Notes under the pieces: generated by a model
Database searches by the model: none
What the model saw: only the letters and a program-made list of their open reading frames with translations
What the model was told of the DNA's origin: nothing
Position numbers and translations under genes: made by a program
In this document: positions 18,172 to 27,942 of the stretch, piece by piece
Numbering within the stretch: position 1 is the first letter of the stretch
Layout: every line of letters starts with the position of its first letter
Assembly: GCF_001314875.1 (NCBI RefSeq)
Contig: NZ_LJZS01000013.1
Span: 1 to 64,000, forward strand
Length of the DNA stretch: 64,000 nt
Direction of reading: 5' to 3'
Source: Halomonas sp. HL-48
GTDB lineage: Bacteria; Pseudomonadota; Gammaproteobacteria; Pseudomonadales; Halomonadaceae

Positions 18172-19435
18172 AACGCTGGCGCAGTGGCTTGAATACCTAG
18201 AAACACTCCACCCGGTAGGCATCGATATGGGGCTGGACCGGGTCAGCCAGGTAGCCGACCGCATGGGCCTGTTGCAACGCCCGATCGCCCGGCGGGTGAT
18301 CAGCGTTGCGGGCACCAATGGCAAGGGGTCCACACTGGCAATGATCGACAGTGTGGCCCGTGCTCATGGTCTGCAGGTGGGTACCTATACGTCGCCACAC
18401 CTGCTGCACTTCAACGAACGCGTTCAACTCAACGGCTGCATGGCAAGCGATGAACGTCTGGTGGCCGGGTTTGAGGCCGTCGAGCAAGCCAGGCTGGCAT
18501 CTCCCGCGATCAGCCTGACCTATTTCGAAGCCGGTACGCTGTGTGCGCTTTGGTGCCTGGTCCAGCAGCCGCTGGATCTGGCAGTGCTTGAAGTAGGCCT
18601 CGGTGGTCGCCTGGATGCGGTCAACATCGTCGATGCCGACGTGGCGATCGTGACCACCATTGCCCTGGATCACGCCGGATACCTGGGCACCGATATCGCC
18701 CAGATCGGCCGTGAAAAAGCCGGTATCTTCCGCTCCAGGCGGCCCGCCGTGCTGGGCAGCCGCCAACTTCCTGAAAGCGTTGCCGCCGCCGCACAGGCGC
18801 TGCAGGCGCCGGTCTATCAGCTTGGCCGTCACTTTGATCAATCGGTCGCGTCAATGGCTGGCTGGTGCTGGCAGGGGCGAACAGCCAACGATGAATCGCT
18901 GTCACTCGATGCGTTACCCGATCCTGGCCTGCCTATCGATAATGCCGCCACTGCCCTGCAAGCCCTGACGTTAGCTGGCCTTGCACTTGCCGCGACACCT
19001 ACACGAACGGCCCTGGCCAACCTGGTGGTGCCGGGCCGTATGCAGTGGCAGGGGCAGTGGTGTCTCGACGTGGGTCACAACCCTCATGCCGCGGAATACC
19101 TGGCCCGTCACCTGCCGCCTGTGGCGGCCGGTGCGACGCAGTGGGGCCTGATTGGCATGCTGAACGATAAAGATGCCGATGGCGTGATCGCCGCGCTATC
19201 ATCGCGTATAAGCCACTGGGTGTGCGTGAGCCTTGATGGCGAGCGAGGCCGCGACGCCAACGAGCTGGCCGAACGGATTGCAGCCCAGGGCGGACGCGTG
19301 CATCATTGCGCGGCATCGCCCGGTGCGGGGGTGGATTGGCTGGCATCCCGGCTCGGGCCGGATGATCGTGTACTGGCGACAGGCTCTTTTTTCACGGTGG
19401 CGGCCCTGTTGGCACTGCCACTGCCACAGGCGTAG
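18164..19435 (+). CDS. folC: Bifunctional dihydrofolate / folylpolyglutamate synthase
   Basis: FolC, 423 residues, an ATP ligase that adds glutamate to dihydropteroate and then to folates. The P-loop [11 protein letters not shown] near residues 43-53, the [14 protein letters not shown] block and the C-terminal domain motif LDVGHNPHA are all present, as is the family N-terminus [16 protein letters not shown] 18164 overlaps the end of accD by 8 nt; a longer frame opening at 18047 runs inside accD and is not credible as a start. dedD follows after about 20 bases. Confidence 0.95.
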   Translation: MSKTLAQWLEYLETLHPVGIDMGLDRVSQVADRMGLLQRPIARRVISVAGTNGKGSTLAMIDSVARAHGLQVGTYTSPHLLHFNERVQLNGCMASDERLVAGFEAVEQARLASPAISLTYFEAGTLCALWCLVQQPLDLAVLEVGLGGRLDAVNIVDADVAIVTTIALDHAGYLGTDIAQIGREKAGIFRSRRPAVLGSRQLPESVAAAAQALQAPVYQLGRHFDQSVASMAGWCWQGRTANDESLSLDALPDPGLPIDNAATALQALTLAGLALAATPTRTALANLVVPGRMQWQGQWCLDVGHNPHAAEYLARHLPPVAAGATQWGLIGMLNDKDADGVIAALSSRISHWVCVSLDGERGRDANELAERIAAQGGRVHHCAASPGAGVDWLASRLGPDDRVLATGSFFTVAALLALPLPQA

Positions 19436-19456
19436 CGTCGCTTGATGGAGAGGGAT

Positions 19457-20164
19457 ATGAAATACGGTAAAACGGAACGGATCAGCGGTATCGTCATTTT
19501 GCTCGCGCTGCTGGCCATCATTGTGCCCTGGTTGATGAGTGACCCTGCACCGCGTGAAGAGCGTCCACAGCCGAATTTTGTCATTGAACAGCCCGTTGAG
19601 GTCGAGCGCCGTGAGGTTCAGGCCCCGGAGCGCCCCGAGTCGATTGGTGACCCTGCCGAGCAGATAGACCCGAGCGTTGCCGAGCAGGCAACCAGTGAGC
19701 CGCTTGATGTGGAGCCTGTAAGCCCCGATACCGACCAGCTGGCTGATCGCCGCGTTGAGGGCGAAGAAGAAGGTGAAGATGCGTCGCAGGAGGCGTCATC
19801 CAGCGACGACGAGTCTTCGGCAGGCAACGACCCGATCGCCGACCTGATTGCCTCCAACAGCCAGGCCGTCAACAATGCCCCCGAAGAAGCCCCCGCCGAT
19901 GACGAGGCTGAGACGTCCGCATCCTCATCGTCTGATGGCGAATGGGCCCTCCAGGTGGGTAGTTTCGGCAATGCCGATAATGCCCAGCGGTTGAGCGACC
20001 AGCTAAGCGAGGAAGGTTTTACCGTCTATCAGCGCGAGCGCGACAATGAGATGACGACCGTTTACGTCGGCCCCTTTGCGACCTCGGAAGAGGGAGAAAC
20101 GGCGATGAGCGACGTTAAGCAGCGGGCCAATGTACAGGGTCTGCTGGTTAGAGTACGGGATTAG
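19457..20164 (+). CDS. dedD: DedD-like SPOR-domain cell division protein
   Basis: A 235-residue bitopic inner-membrane protein. A membrane helix near residues 10-27 (GIVILLALLAIIVPWL) is followed by a long, very acidic low-complexity linker and a C-terminal SPOR domain at about 161-235 (WALQVGSFGNADNAQRL). SPOR domains bind denuded septal peptidoglycan, so the protein should localise to the division site. The start 19457 is used because GGAGAGGG lies just before it; an earlier in-frame ATG at 19445 would add four residues. Position between folC and cvpA matches E. coli and Pseudomonas. Confidence 0.9.
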   Translation: MKYGKTERISGIVILLALLAIIVPWLMSDPAPREERPQPNFVIEQPVEVERREVQAPERPESIGDPAEQIDPSVAEQATSEPLDVEPVSPDTDQLADRRVEGEEEGEDASQEASSSDDESSAGNDPIADLIASNSQAVNNAPEEAPADDEAETSASSSSDGEWALQVGSFGNADNAQRLSDQLSEEGFTVYQRERDNEMTTVYVGPFATSEEGETAMSDVKQRANVQGLLVRVRD

Positions 20165-20166
20165 TA

Positions 20167-20715
20167 ATGGCGCTTACCTGGATAGATGCCGCCTTTCTTG
20201 CCGTGTTGGCCCTGTCGATGTTGGCGGGCTTCGTGCGCGGCTTCGTGCGCGAAGCATTGGGGTTGGCGGCCTGGGTTGTGGCGTTGATGGTGGCGCGGTT
20301 ACTGGCCGAGCCCGTCGCTGAACTGATGAGCGGTTTTATCGATAGCTTCGACGCGCGGCTGGTGTTGGCCTTCGCGCTGGTGATCTTTGCGGTGATTCTG
20401 CTGTGCGGGATCGTCATTCGCCTGGTGCATGCCGCGGTAGAATGGGTGGGCATGGGGTTGCTCAATCGGATGGCGGGGGCGGCCTTCGGTATTGCCCGGG
20501 GAGCTGTCATTCTGTTGGTCGTCACGGTGTTGATCACCCTGACGCCGCTTGCGGATCTTGAGGCATGGCAGCAGTCGACCCTGCGTCCTACCTTTATCGA
20601 GCTGCGCAACTACGCCATCAATCAGTTGGACCAGTGGGGCGGTGAACTTCCCGAAGCACCGTCTTCGCTAAACGACATCACGCTGCCGGATTTACGCCAG
20701 TCGCGCGATGGCTGA
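20167..20715 (+). CDS. cvpA: CvpA-family membrane protein
   Basis: A 182-residue inner-membrane protein of the CvpA family, required for colicin V secretion in E. coli and linked to envelope homeostasis; its biochemical role is unclear. Four hydrophobic segments are visible near residues 5-22, 27-45, 62-85 and 105-122, with the typical WIDAAFLAVLALSMLAGFVRG start. It begins 2 nt after dedD and precedes purF by 75 bases, the same cvpA-purF arrangement seen widely in Gammaproteobacteria. Confidence 0.92.
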   Translation: MALTWIDAAFLAVLALSMLAGFVRGFVREALGLAAWVVALMVARLLAEPVAELMSGFIDSFDARLVLAFALVIFAVILLCGIVIRLVHAAVEWVGMGLLNRMAGAAFGIARGAVILLVVTVLITLTPLADLEAWQQSTLRPTFIELRNYAINQLDQWGGELPEAPSSLNDITLPDLRQSRDG

Positions 20716-20790
20716 ACGAGTTTCAAGAATTTTCTAGTCATGTAACGGCTTATTGACGCCAGTAAGCCTGCACTTAGCGAGGTAACGGGA

Positions 20791-22311
20791 ATGTGCGGTA
20801 TTGTCGGCCTTCTGGCCAAGCAAGCGGTAAACCAGGGTATTTACGATGCCCTGACCGTTCTTCAGCATCGCGGCCAGGACGCTGCTGGGATGATGACTTG
20901 GAGCGAGGGACGCTTTCTACTGCGCAAGAGTAACGGGCTGGTGCGCGATGTGTTCCACACCCGGCACATGGCGCGTCTGAAAGGTAACCTGGGCATCGGC
21001 CACGTGCGTTACCCCACCGCGGGTTCCTCCAGCGAAGCTGAATCGCAGCCTTTTTACGTCAACTCTCCCTACGGCATCGCCCTGGCGCATAACGGCAACC
21101 TGACCAATTCCGAACAGCTCAAGCAGGAGCTGTTTTCGACCGATCTGCGCCATATCAATACCAGCTCGGACTCTGAAGTACTGCTCAATGTATTTGCTCA
21201 CGAACTGGGCAAGCAGGGGCTGCACCTTGAAGCCGAAGATATTTTTGACGCCGTGCGTAGAGTTCACCGGCGCTGTAACGGTGGTTATGCGGCCGTGGCC
21301 ATCATCAACGGCTTTGGCATGGTGGCTTTCCGTGACCCCCACGGTATTCGCCCGGTGGTGTTCGGTACCCGACAGGAAGACGATGGCCAGTCGGTCATGA
21401 TCGCCTCCGAGTCGGTCGCACTGGACGTAGGCGGCTTCGAGCTCGAGCGAGATCTTTCCCCCGGCGAAGCGATCTTCGTCGACATGCAGGGCAAGATTCA
21501 CACTCAGGTATGCGCCGACCGCCCTCAACTGCGCTCGTGCATTTTCGAGCACGTTTATCTGGCGCGGCCCGACTCGATTCTCGACGGTGCCTACGTTTAC
21601 GGCACCCGTATGCAAATGGGCCGCAAGCTTGGCGACCGGGTGCTGAATGAATGGCCCGACCATGACATCGACGTGGTGATTCCGATCCCCGATACGTCGC
21701 GCACCTCGGCGCTGGAAATGGCTCAGCACCTGGGCGTCACCTACCGCGAAGGGTTCATGAAGAACCGCTATATCGGTCGCACCTTCATTATGCCGGGGCA
21801 GACCCAGCGCAAGAAATCGGTGCGCCAGAAGCTCAACGCCATCGATATTGAGTTCAAGGACAAGAACGTGCTGCTCGTGGATGACTCGATCGTGCGCGGC
21901 ACCACCTGCAAGCAGATCATTCAGATGGCCCGCGATGCCGGGGCCCGCAATGTCTACTTTGCGTCGGCGGCGCCGCCGGTGCGCTACCCGAACGTTTACG
22001 GTATCGACATGCCCGCCGCGTCGGAACTCATTGCCCACGGGCGGACCGAAGAGGAAGTGGGGCAGTTGATTGGCGCAGACCGCATCTTCTATCAGGACCT
22101 TGAGGATCTGAAAGACGCATGCCGGGAAGTCAATCCTGAGATGGAAGCGTTCGACTGTTCGGTCTTTGACGGCAACTACGTCACCGGCGATATCGATGAC
22201 GCCTATCTGGCGGTCCTCGAAGCCAACCGCAACGACTTGGCCAAAGACCAGAGCGCGGGTGACCATGCGCTCGTCGACATGCATAATCAGGACGATGACC
22301 TGGACGATTAG
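20791..22311 (+). CDS. purF: Amidophosphoribosyltransferase
   Basis: PurF, 506 residues, commits PRPP to purine synthesis by forming 5-phosphoribosylamine. It is an N-terminal-nucleophile glutamine amidotransferase: Met is removed to expose Cys2 in MCGIVGLL. The C-terminal phosphoribosyltransferase domain has the PRPP loop [27 protein letters not shown] and AHNGNLTN mark the glutaminase site. Length equals E. coli PurF. No clear PurR-type operator was seen in the short upstream spacer. Confidence 0.97.
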   Translation: MCGIVGLLAKQAVNQGIYDALTVLQHRGQDAAGMMTWSEGRFLLRKSNGLVRDVFHTRHMARLKGNLGIGHVRYPTAGSSSEAESQPFYVNSPYGIALAHNGNLTNSEQLKQELFSTDLRHINTSSDSEVLLNVFAHELGKQGLHLEAEDIFDAVRRVHRRCNGGYAAVAIINGFGMVAFRDPHGIRPVVFGTRQEDDGQSVMIASESVALDVGGFELERDLSPGEAIFVDMQGKIHTQVCADRPQLRSCIFEHVYLARPDSILDGAYVYGTRMQMGRKLGDRVLNEWPDHDIDVVIPIPDTSRTSALEMAQHLGVTYREGFMKNRYIGRTFIMPGQTQRKKSVRQKLNAIDIEFKDKNVLLVDDSIVRGTTCKQIIQMARDAGARNVYFASAAPPVRYPNVYGIDMPAASELIAHGRTEEEVGQLIGADRIFYQDLEDLKDACREVNPEMEAFDCSVFDGNYVTGDIDDAYLAVLEANRNDLAKDQSAGDHALVDMHNQDDDLDD

Positions 22312-22363
22312 GCCAAGCCCCTTTGACCAAGTCCTTTGCAGTAGCGGAACAAGAGACTAGCCC

Positions 22364-23563
22364 ATGCATGATGACAGTCAGCAAGACGCCTGGTCGCTAG
22401 AAACCTTAGCGATTCGCGCCGGCCACGAGCGCACCTTTGAGCAGGAACATTCCGAGCCCATTTTTCCGACCTCCAGCTTTGTGTATGGCAGCGCCGCCGA
22501 AGCGGCGCGCAAGTTTGGCGGGCAGGAGGCTGGCAACGTCTATTCCCGCTTCACCAACCCGACCGTGCATACCTTTGAACGCCGCCTGGCGGCGTTGGAG
22601 GGCGGCGAGCGCTGTGTGGCCACCAGTTCGGGCATGTCGGCCATCCTGTCGACCGTGCTGGCGCTGTTGTCGGCTGGGGATGAGATCGTCGCCTCGCGGT
22701 CGCTGTTTGGCTCGACGGTCAGCCTGTTCGACAAATACTTCGGCAAGTTCGGTATTACCACACGCTATGTAGAGCTTTCCGACCTGGCGGCCTGGGAAGC
22801 GGCCATTACCCCGAAAACGCGTTTGTTATTTGCCGAAACGCCGTCCAACCCGCTGTCGGAAGTGGCCGATATCGCGGCGCTTTCAGCGCTGGCCAAGCGG
22901 CATGAAGCGTGGCTGGCGATCGATAACTGCTTTCTGACCCCTGCGCTTCAGCAGCCCATCGCGCTGGGCGCGGACCTGGTGATTCACTCCGCGACCAAGT
23001 ACCTCGATGGCCAGGGGCGGGCGGTAGGCGGCGCTGTGGTCGGCAAGCACGATGTTCTGGAAGAGGTATTTGGCGTCGTGCGGACCTGCGGGCCCTGCAT
23101 GAGCCCGTTCAATGCCTGGATATTCACCAAGGGGCTGGAAACGCTCTCACTGCGCATGAAGGCGCACTGCGAGCAGGCGCTGACCCTTGCCCAGTGGCTT
23201 GATGCTCACCCGGCGGTCACCAAGGTGTTTTACAGCGGTCTGGAGGATCACCCTCAGCATGCCCTGGCCAGGCAGCAGCAGGAGGGCTTTGGTGCCGTGT
23301 TAGGCTTCGAGGTGATCTCCGGCCAGGAGGGCGCCTGGCAGGTGATTGACGCGACCCGCATGCTGTCGATTACCGGCAACCTCGGCGATGTCAAAACCAC
23401 GATTACCCATCCGGCGACCACTACTCATGGTCGGCTGAGCGATGAACAACGCGCGGCTGCAGGCATTACGCCAGGGCTGGTGCGTGTGGCCGTTGGGCTG
23501 GAAAGCCAGCGGGACATTCAAAACGATCTAGCCCGTGGCCTGGACGCCATGGCGCAGGGCTAG
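22364..23563 (+). CDS. metZ: O-succinylhomoserine sulfhydrylase
   Basis: MetZ, 399 residues, a PLP-dependent enzyme of the Cys/Met metabolism family that makes homocysteine directly from O-succinylhomoserine and sulfide. The PLP lysine is in VIHSATKYLDGQGR near residue 210, and YSRFTNPTVHTFERRLAALEGGE is the family signature. The gene follows purF by 52 bases, the purF-metZ order typical of Pseudomonas, which supports MetZ rather than MetB or MetC. An intrinsic terminator follows. Confidence 0.95.
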   Translation: MHDDSQQDAWSLETLAIRAGHERTFEQEHSEPIFPTSSFVYGSAAEAARKFGGQEAGNVYSRFTNPTVHTFERRLAALEGGERCVATSSGMSAILSTVLALLSAGDEIVASRSLFGSTVSLFDKYFGKFGITTRYVELSDLAAWEAAITPKTRLLFAETPSNPLSEVADIAALSALAKRHEAWLAIDNCFLTPALQQPIALGADLVIHSATKYLDGQGRAVGGAVVGKHDVLEEVFGVVRTCGPCMSPFNAWIFTKGLETLSLRMKAHCEQALTLAQWLDAHPAVTKVFYSGLEDHPQHALARQQQEGFGAVLGFEVISGQEGAWQVIDATRMLSITGNLGDVKTTITHPATTTHGRLSDEQRAAAGITPGLVRVAVGLESQRDIQNDLARGLDAMAQG

Positions 23564-23580
23564 ACGCGTCTTGCCTGTTG

Positions 23581-23608
23581 AAAAACCGGTCGAAAGGCCG
23601 GTTTTTTT
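23581..23608 (+). terminator. Intrinsic terminator after metZ
   Basis: AAAAACCGG and CCGGTTTTTTT form a GC stem flanked by A and T tracts, so it could work in both directions; metZ is the only nearby convergent user. Confidence 0.88.
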
Positions 23609-23751
23609 ATGTGCCCAAGGTCTGCTCAAACGCCGTCCAACGGTTTTTACGAATGATGTGTTCTGGTTTTTTCAGCGGTTTACCAACGTCTTTAACGCTA
23701 TGATCGCTTTATTATCACGCTTACGTAAAGCGTCTTTAAAAGGAAACAACG

Positions 23752-24297
23752 ATGTGGCGTAACACGCAGGTGGGCTGGGGCGTCATTAGCATTGCGCTGC
23801 ATTGGCTGAGCGCTATCACGATTGTAGGGCTATTTGCGCTGGGCTGGTGGATGACCGGATTGGGGTACTATGACACCTGGTACAATCTGGGCCCTTGGGT
23901 GCATCGCTCAGTGGGTATCTTGCTTTTCATGGCAACGCTTGCGCGCATCGTCTGGCGCTTTGTGCAGCCAACACCGCAAGGGCACGGCAGTCGGCTTGAG
24001 GTATTGATGGCGCATTTGGGTCATATCACGCTGTATCTGCTATTGCTCTTAGTGCTGACCACCGGCTACCTGATCTCGACGGCGGACGGCAGCGGTATCA
24101 GCGTTTTTGGCTGGTTCGAGGTGCCCGCATTGGTACACGATCTGCCTCAACAGGCGCTGATTGCCGGTGACCTGCACTGGTACAGCGCTTGGGCACTGAT
24201 GATATTGGCCGTGGGGCATTCGCTGGCCGCCTTCAAGCACCATTTCATTGACCGCCATGACACCATGCTGCGCATGTTGAAACCGACGTCACGTTAA
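23752..24297 (+). CDS. Cytochrome b561-family di-heme membrane protein
   Basis: A 181-residue four-helix membrane protein with the heme-ligand histidines expected of the b561 (YodB/CybB) family: HW at about residue 17, H near 47 in WVHRSVG, and histidines in the third and fourth helices including LHWYSAWALM. It probably moves electrons between the quinone pool and an acceptor, superoxide or ubiquinol in E. coli CybB. It is followed 81 bases downstream by yceI, a pairing conserved in many proteobacteria and suggestive of an isoprenoid-quinone-related function. Confidence 0.9.
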   Translation: MWRNTQVGWGVISIALHWLSAITIVGLFALGWWMTGLGYYDTWYNLGPWVHRSVGILLFMATLARIVWRFVQPTPQGHGSRLEVLMAHLGHITLYLLLLLVLTTGYLISTADGSGISVFGWFEVPALVHDLPQQALIAGDLHWYSAWALMILAVGHSLAAFKHHFIDRHDTMLRMLKPTSR

Positions 24298-24378
24298 CGT
24301 ACCGGGCTTTCCCAACCGGGATGGCTTTAAGGGCACCCTTCAAGACGGTGCTTTATCATCGAGAAAGGAGTTGCACGC

Positions 24379-24963
24379 ATGTTGAAGAAAACCCTACTGA
24401 CCGCGGCCGTGGCCGCCGCTGGACTCTTCACACTTGGCCAGGCACAGGCCGCTGACTACACCATCGATACCGAAGGTCAGCATGCCTTCGTACAGTTTAA
24501 GATTAGCCACCTTGGCTATTCCTACATCCTGGGCAGCTTTGAAGAGTTTTCCGGCGATTTCAGCTACGACCCCGATGACCTCGAGGCGTCTTCGGTCGAG
24601 ATGGAAGTTCAGATCGACAGCTTGAACAGCAATCACGCCGAGCGAGACCGCCATATTCTTAACAGTGACTTCCTTGATGTTGATGAATATCCCACCGCGA
24701 CCTTCACCTCTACCGGCTTTGAGTCGACCGGTGACAATGAAGGGGTCGTCACCGGTGATCTGACCCTGCACGGTCAAACCCAGGAAATCGAAATGCCTGT
24801 GACCATGATGGGCGAAGGAGAAGATCCCTGGGGTGGCTATCGTGCCGGCTTTGAAGGCAGCACCATGATCACGCTGAGCGATTTTGATATCGACATGAGT
24901 GACTATCCCGAGGCCATGCATGAACTTGAACTGTATGTGACCTTCGAAGGCATTCGCCAGTAA
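24379..24963 (+). CDS. YceI-family periplasmic lipid-binding protein
   Basis: A 194-residue secreted protein. A signal peptide covers residues 1-23 and is cleaved after AQA; the mature part is an extended lipocalin-like beta barrel of the YceI family that binds polyisoprenoids. The opening ADYTIDTEGQHAFVQFKISHLGYSYILG and HAERDRHILNSDFLDVDEYPTATFTS segments are typical. Probably cotranscribed with the b561 gene upstream. AAAGGAG precedes the start. A strong terminator follows. Confidence 0.92.
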   Translation: MLKKTLLTAAVAAAGLFTLGQAQAADYTIDTEGQHAFVQFKISHLGYSYILGSFEEFSGDFSYDPDDLEASSVEMEVQIDSLNSNHAERDRHILNSDFLDVDEYPTATFTSTGFESTGDNEGVVTGDLTLHGQTQEIEMPVTMMGEGEDPWGGYRAGFEGSTMITLSDFDIDMSDYPEAMHELELYVTFEGIRQ

Positions 24964-24978
24964 CACGGTGCTGATAAG

Positions 24979-25011
24979 CGCCATCACTCCTCAGGGAGTG
25001 GTGGCGTTTTT
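24979..25011 (+). terminator. Intrinsic terminator after yceI
   Basis: CGCCATCACTCC pairs with GGAGTGGTGGCG (one G-T pair) around a TCAG loop, followed by five T residues. Confidence 0.9.
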
Positions 25012-25034
25012 GCGTTTATTCAACAGGAGTATAG

Positions 25035-26390
25035 GTGTTGGTGGCTAGCACTCAGCAAACGGCAGGAATGGGGAAAACCCTGTGGCGTCAAACCTGGCCC
25101 ATGGCCATCGGTGTGCTATCGCTACTTGGCTTCCAACTGGTCGATAGCGCCTTTATCGCACGGCTTGGCACGGTACCGCTGGCGGCTCAATCGTTTACCT
25201 TTCCGCTATCGTTTCTGATTATCGGTATCCAGGTGGGGATGGGGATTGCCATCGCGGCGTTGATTTCCCGTGCGTTGGGAGCCGGTGAACAGGCCCACGC
25301 CAAGCGTTTGAGCAGCCTGGTGTTAATGGCCGGTGGCGCGGTCATCGCCGCTCTGTGTATTACCCTCGGGGTATTTCAGGTCCCGATTTTCAGTTTACTG
25401 GGTGCCGAAAGCAATACGTTTGGCTATCTGCGCAGCTATTGGCCGCCGCAGCTGCTGTCGGCCTGGATCGGTGCAGTGCTTTATTTCATGTACAGCGTGT
25501 TTCGTGCCTACGGCGATACCCGTTTGCCCGGCAAGATGATGGTGATCACCAGTCTGGTCAACCTGGCGCTCGACCCGCTGCTGATCTTTGGCGTGGGGCC
25601 GTGGGCGGGCTGGGGATTGCCGGGAGCGGCCTGGGCGACGGCCATCGCCTTCAGCGTTGGTCTGGTGGTGACCGGCGGTCGATTATGGCAGCGCGGCTGG
25701 GCGTCGCGGGAAGGCCTGTGGTCGGAAGGTCACCGCTCCTGGCGGCCGTTTTTGGGCATTGCCGCGCCGGCCATGGTGAGCCAGCTGATGCCGCCATTGG
25801 CGGCCATGCTGGCGATCGCCGTGGTGGCCGGGCTAGGCGAAAGTCAGGTGGCTGCCTGGGGGCTCGCGAGCCGGCTGGAAACCCTGTCGTTGATGGTCAT
25901 CCTGGCCATGACCATGTCGCTACCGCCCTGGTTGGGACGCTGCTACGGCGCGGGAGACTGGGATCAGATACATCGTCTGTTGCGTCTGGCACTGGGCGTT
26001 GCGGTGGTGTGGCAGTTGGCGCTGGGTATCGTGCTGGCGCTCGGCGCGCCTTGGCTGGGCATGGTGCTGGCGGGAAATCCCGACGTGCAGGATGAACTGG
26101 TATTGCTGATCCGCTTTCTGCTGCCGAGCTATGCGGCGCTGGGTGTTTGCATGTTGATCGTGTCCGCCGGTAACGCGCTGGGCTGGCCGCTGCGCGCGAT
26201 GCTGTTATCTGCCGCACGGCTGTTCGTGTGCTATTTACCCTGCCTGTGGCTCGGTGAACAACTGGCAGGCTGGTGGGGGCTGGCCGCCGGCGCGGCCGTT
26301 GGTAATCTGCTGGCCGGGGCGGCCGCCTGGCTGATGCTGCGACGTATTCTGTCGCGTCCGCATCGCCAGGCGGGCGTTACGGCGCATTGA
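25035..26390 (+). CDS. MATE-family efflux transporter
   Basis: A 451-residue multidrug and toxin extrusion family protein with twelve predicted membrane helices. It has the two-fold repeat of MATE proteins, e.g. QLVDSAFIARLGTVPLAAQSFTFPLSF in the first half and MVSQLMPPLAAMLAIAVVAGLGESQVAAWG in the second. It probably exports cationic compounds in exchange for Na+ or H+. The start is uncertain: GTG 25035 with AGGAG six nt upstream is used, but TTG 25038 or GTG 25041 are possible. The 3' end overlaps the convergent permease gene by 14 bases. Confidence 0.9.
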   Translation: MLVASTQQTAGMGKTLWRQTWPMAIGVLSLLGFQLVDSAFIARLGTVPLAAQSFTFPLSFLIIGIQVGMGIAIAALISRALGAGEQAHAKRLSSLVLMAGGAVIAALCITLGVFQVPIFSLLGAESNTFGYLRSYWPPQLLSAWIGAVLYFMYSVFRAYGDTRLPGKMMVITSLVNLALDPLLIFGVGPWAGWGLPGAAWATAIAFSVGLVVTGGRLWQRGWASREGLWSEGHRSWRPFLGIAAPAMVSQLMPPLAAMLAIAVVAGLGESQVAAWGLASRLETLSLMVILAMTMSLPPWLGRCYGAGDWDQIHRLLRLALGVAVVWQLALGIVLALGAPWLGMVLAGNPDVQDELVLLIRFLLPSYAALGVCMLIVSAGNALGWPLRAMLLSAARLFVCYLPCLWLGEQLAGWWGLAAGAAVGNLLAGAAAWLMLRRILSRPHRQAGVTAH

Positions 26391-27864
26391 CGTTGGCGCG
26401 CTCCTGGAAGGCAAAGTAGCCAAAGAGTAACGCCATGCCCAGATAGCCCATCACAAAGTTGGGTGCTGCGTTGATGGAAAGCTCAGGGGCGTGCATCAAG
26501 CCGACAAACGAAAAGGCCGCCGCGACCAACGCAAAGACCGCCGCCCGCCGAAACTGATGGTCAATCACTGAAACGGTCATTGCGCCCAGGAAGATCGCCA
26601 TGAACATGGCGCCCTGACCGGTGGAGACAATCGATGTCGAAATATCGCTGACGACGTCTTCGGCGTCACGATTGAAACGCGTCATCACGTAGTTGGCAAA
26701 GTAGGGCAGCATGGCCAGGGCCACCGCGGGATAGTAACGGGTATCGTTGGCCTGAAACGCCGTGGCGATCATCGAAATTCCTACGAATACCAGGATGGGG
26801 GCGACCACGGAGACAGGAATGATGGCCGAAATCATGGCGATCAGGCCGAACATGGTGGCGACGGCGTAAACGGCTCCGTTTAACAGACTGTAGCCGCGCC
26901 CGGCGCCCATCCATTTCGCCCCGACGGTGGCAATATACACCGTCGTGGGGAAGACCCCGCCAAACAGTGCGCCGATCATGGTGCCTACACCGTCCACCGC
27001 CTGGCATTCGCGTACGTCGTATTTGTCGCCGGCGGCTTCCATGGCCTCGACGTTGTTCATGGTTTCAATGGCGTTATACAGCGTGATCGGCAGGACCACG
27101 GTAAGAATGGCGAGCATGCCGGTAGCCAGCAGCCCCAGGCCCTCCCACCAGGCAAGGTTGGGTAGCAGCGGGTAAAAGCCAAGGTGGGTAAACGCATCGC
27201 TGAAGCGCTCGCCGCCCGCGTCGCCGATCAGATAGGCCATGGCGCTGCCCACGATGATGGCAAACAGTGACGTAGGGATATTGAAGGGCATGCTGACTCG
27301 AGCGATCAGGCCGACAATAATGATAGCCAGCACCAGCAAGCCGATCAGCGGCATTTCCAGCGTCTTGAACAGCATCTCTCCGGCAATGAAGGTCAGCGCG
27401 ACCCCGGCTACGGCGCCGAGCATGGCCGCCCTGGGAAGGTGATACTGCACCCAGCGCCCCACCAGGCTGATGGCGGCCTCTATCGCGCCGCTGATAAAAC
27501 AGGCCGCGACCGCCACTTGCCAGGCGAGCGTCACATCGCCAGTCAACTCCTTGGCGGGCAGCAGAACGCCAAACAGGAAGACAAACATCACCGGCGTTGA
27601 AATGCCGTAGGACAAGGCGGTGACGTCGCTGCGCTGTTCTTTGCGCGCGAGCCGTGCGGCGCTCCAGGCGTAATAGAAATTACCGACCATCACCGCGACC
27701 GCCGCACCGGGAAGCACCTGGCCATAAACGATCGAGGCGGGAAAGTCCATGCCCAGCATGGTAATGGCAATGATCACGAAATTCGCAATGTTATTCTGAA
27801 ACAGAGCGAAAAATGCGTCGGTGTCTTCCTTCTTGTACCAGGGGTAGTGGTGTGGCGTCGCCAT
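26377..27864 (-). CDS. NCS2/AzgA-like nucleobase permease
   Basis: A 495-residue membrane transporter with about 12-14 helices of the nucleobase:cation symporter-2 superfamily. The ALSYGISTPVMFVF segment and the ITLYNAIETMNNVEAMEAAGDKYDVRE block are conserved in this branch. Substrate cannot be assigned from sequence alone: purines or another planar compound are possible. It is distinct from the AzgA-type permease at 46.3 kb and UraA at 50.1 kb. The minus-strand gene begins 79 bases from the aminotransferase, on the same strand, so the two could be cotranscribed. Confidence 0.75.
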   Translation of the reverse strand: MATPHHYPWYKKEDTDAFFALFQNNIANFVIIAITMLGMDFPASIVYGQVLPGAAVAVMVGNFYYAWSAARLARKEQRSDVTALSYGISTPVMFVFLFGVLLPAKELTGDVTLAWQVAVAACFISGAIEAAISLVGRWVQYHLPRAAMLGAVAGVALTFIAGEMLFKTLEMPLIGLLVLAIIIVGLIARVSMPFNIPTSLFAIIVGSAMAYLIGDAGGERFSDAFTHLGFYPLLPNLAWWEGLGLLATGMLAILTVVLPITLYNAIETMNNVEAMEAAGDKYDVRECQAVDGVGTMIGALFGGVFPTTVYIATVGAKWMGAGRGYSLLNGAVYAVATMFGLIAMISAIIPVSVVAPILVFVGISMIATAFQANDTRYYPAVALAMLPYFANYVMTRFNRDAEDVVSDISTSIVSTGQGAMFMAIFLGAMTVSVIDHQFRRAAVFALVAAAFSFVGLMHAPELSINAAPNFVMGYLGMALLFGYFAFQERANVNAP

Positions 27865-27942
27865 GGGGGCCTCTGGGTTTGGGAGTTATACAAAAATGCC
27901 CAGGCAGGCCTGGGCATGATGGAGCGTGTTGGCGCTGCTCGG

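Noticed and set aside
20917..22284. 455-codon antisense frame over purF
   Set aside because: Shadow frame; purF is complete with Cys2 and PRPP motifs on the plus strand.
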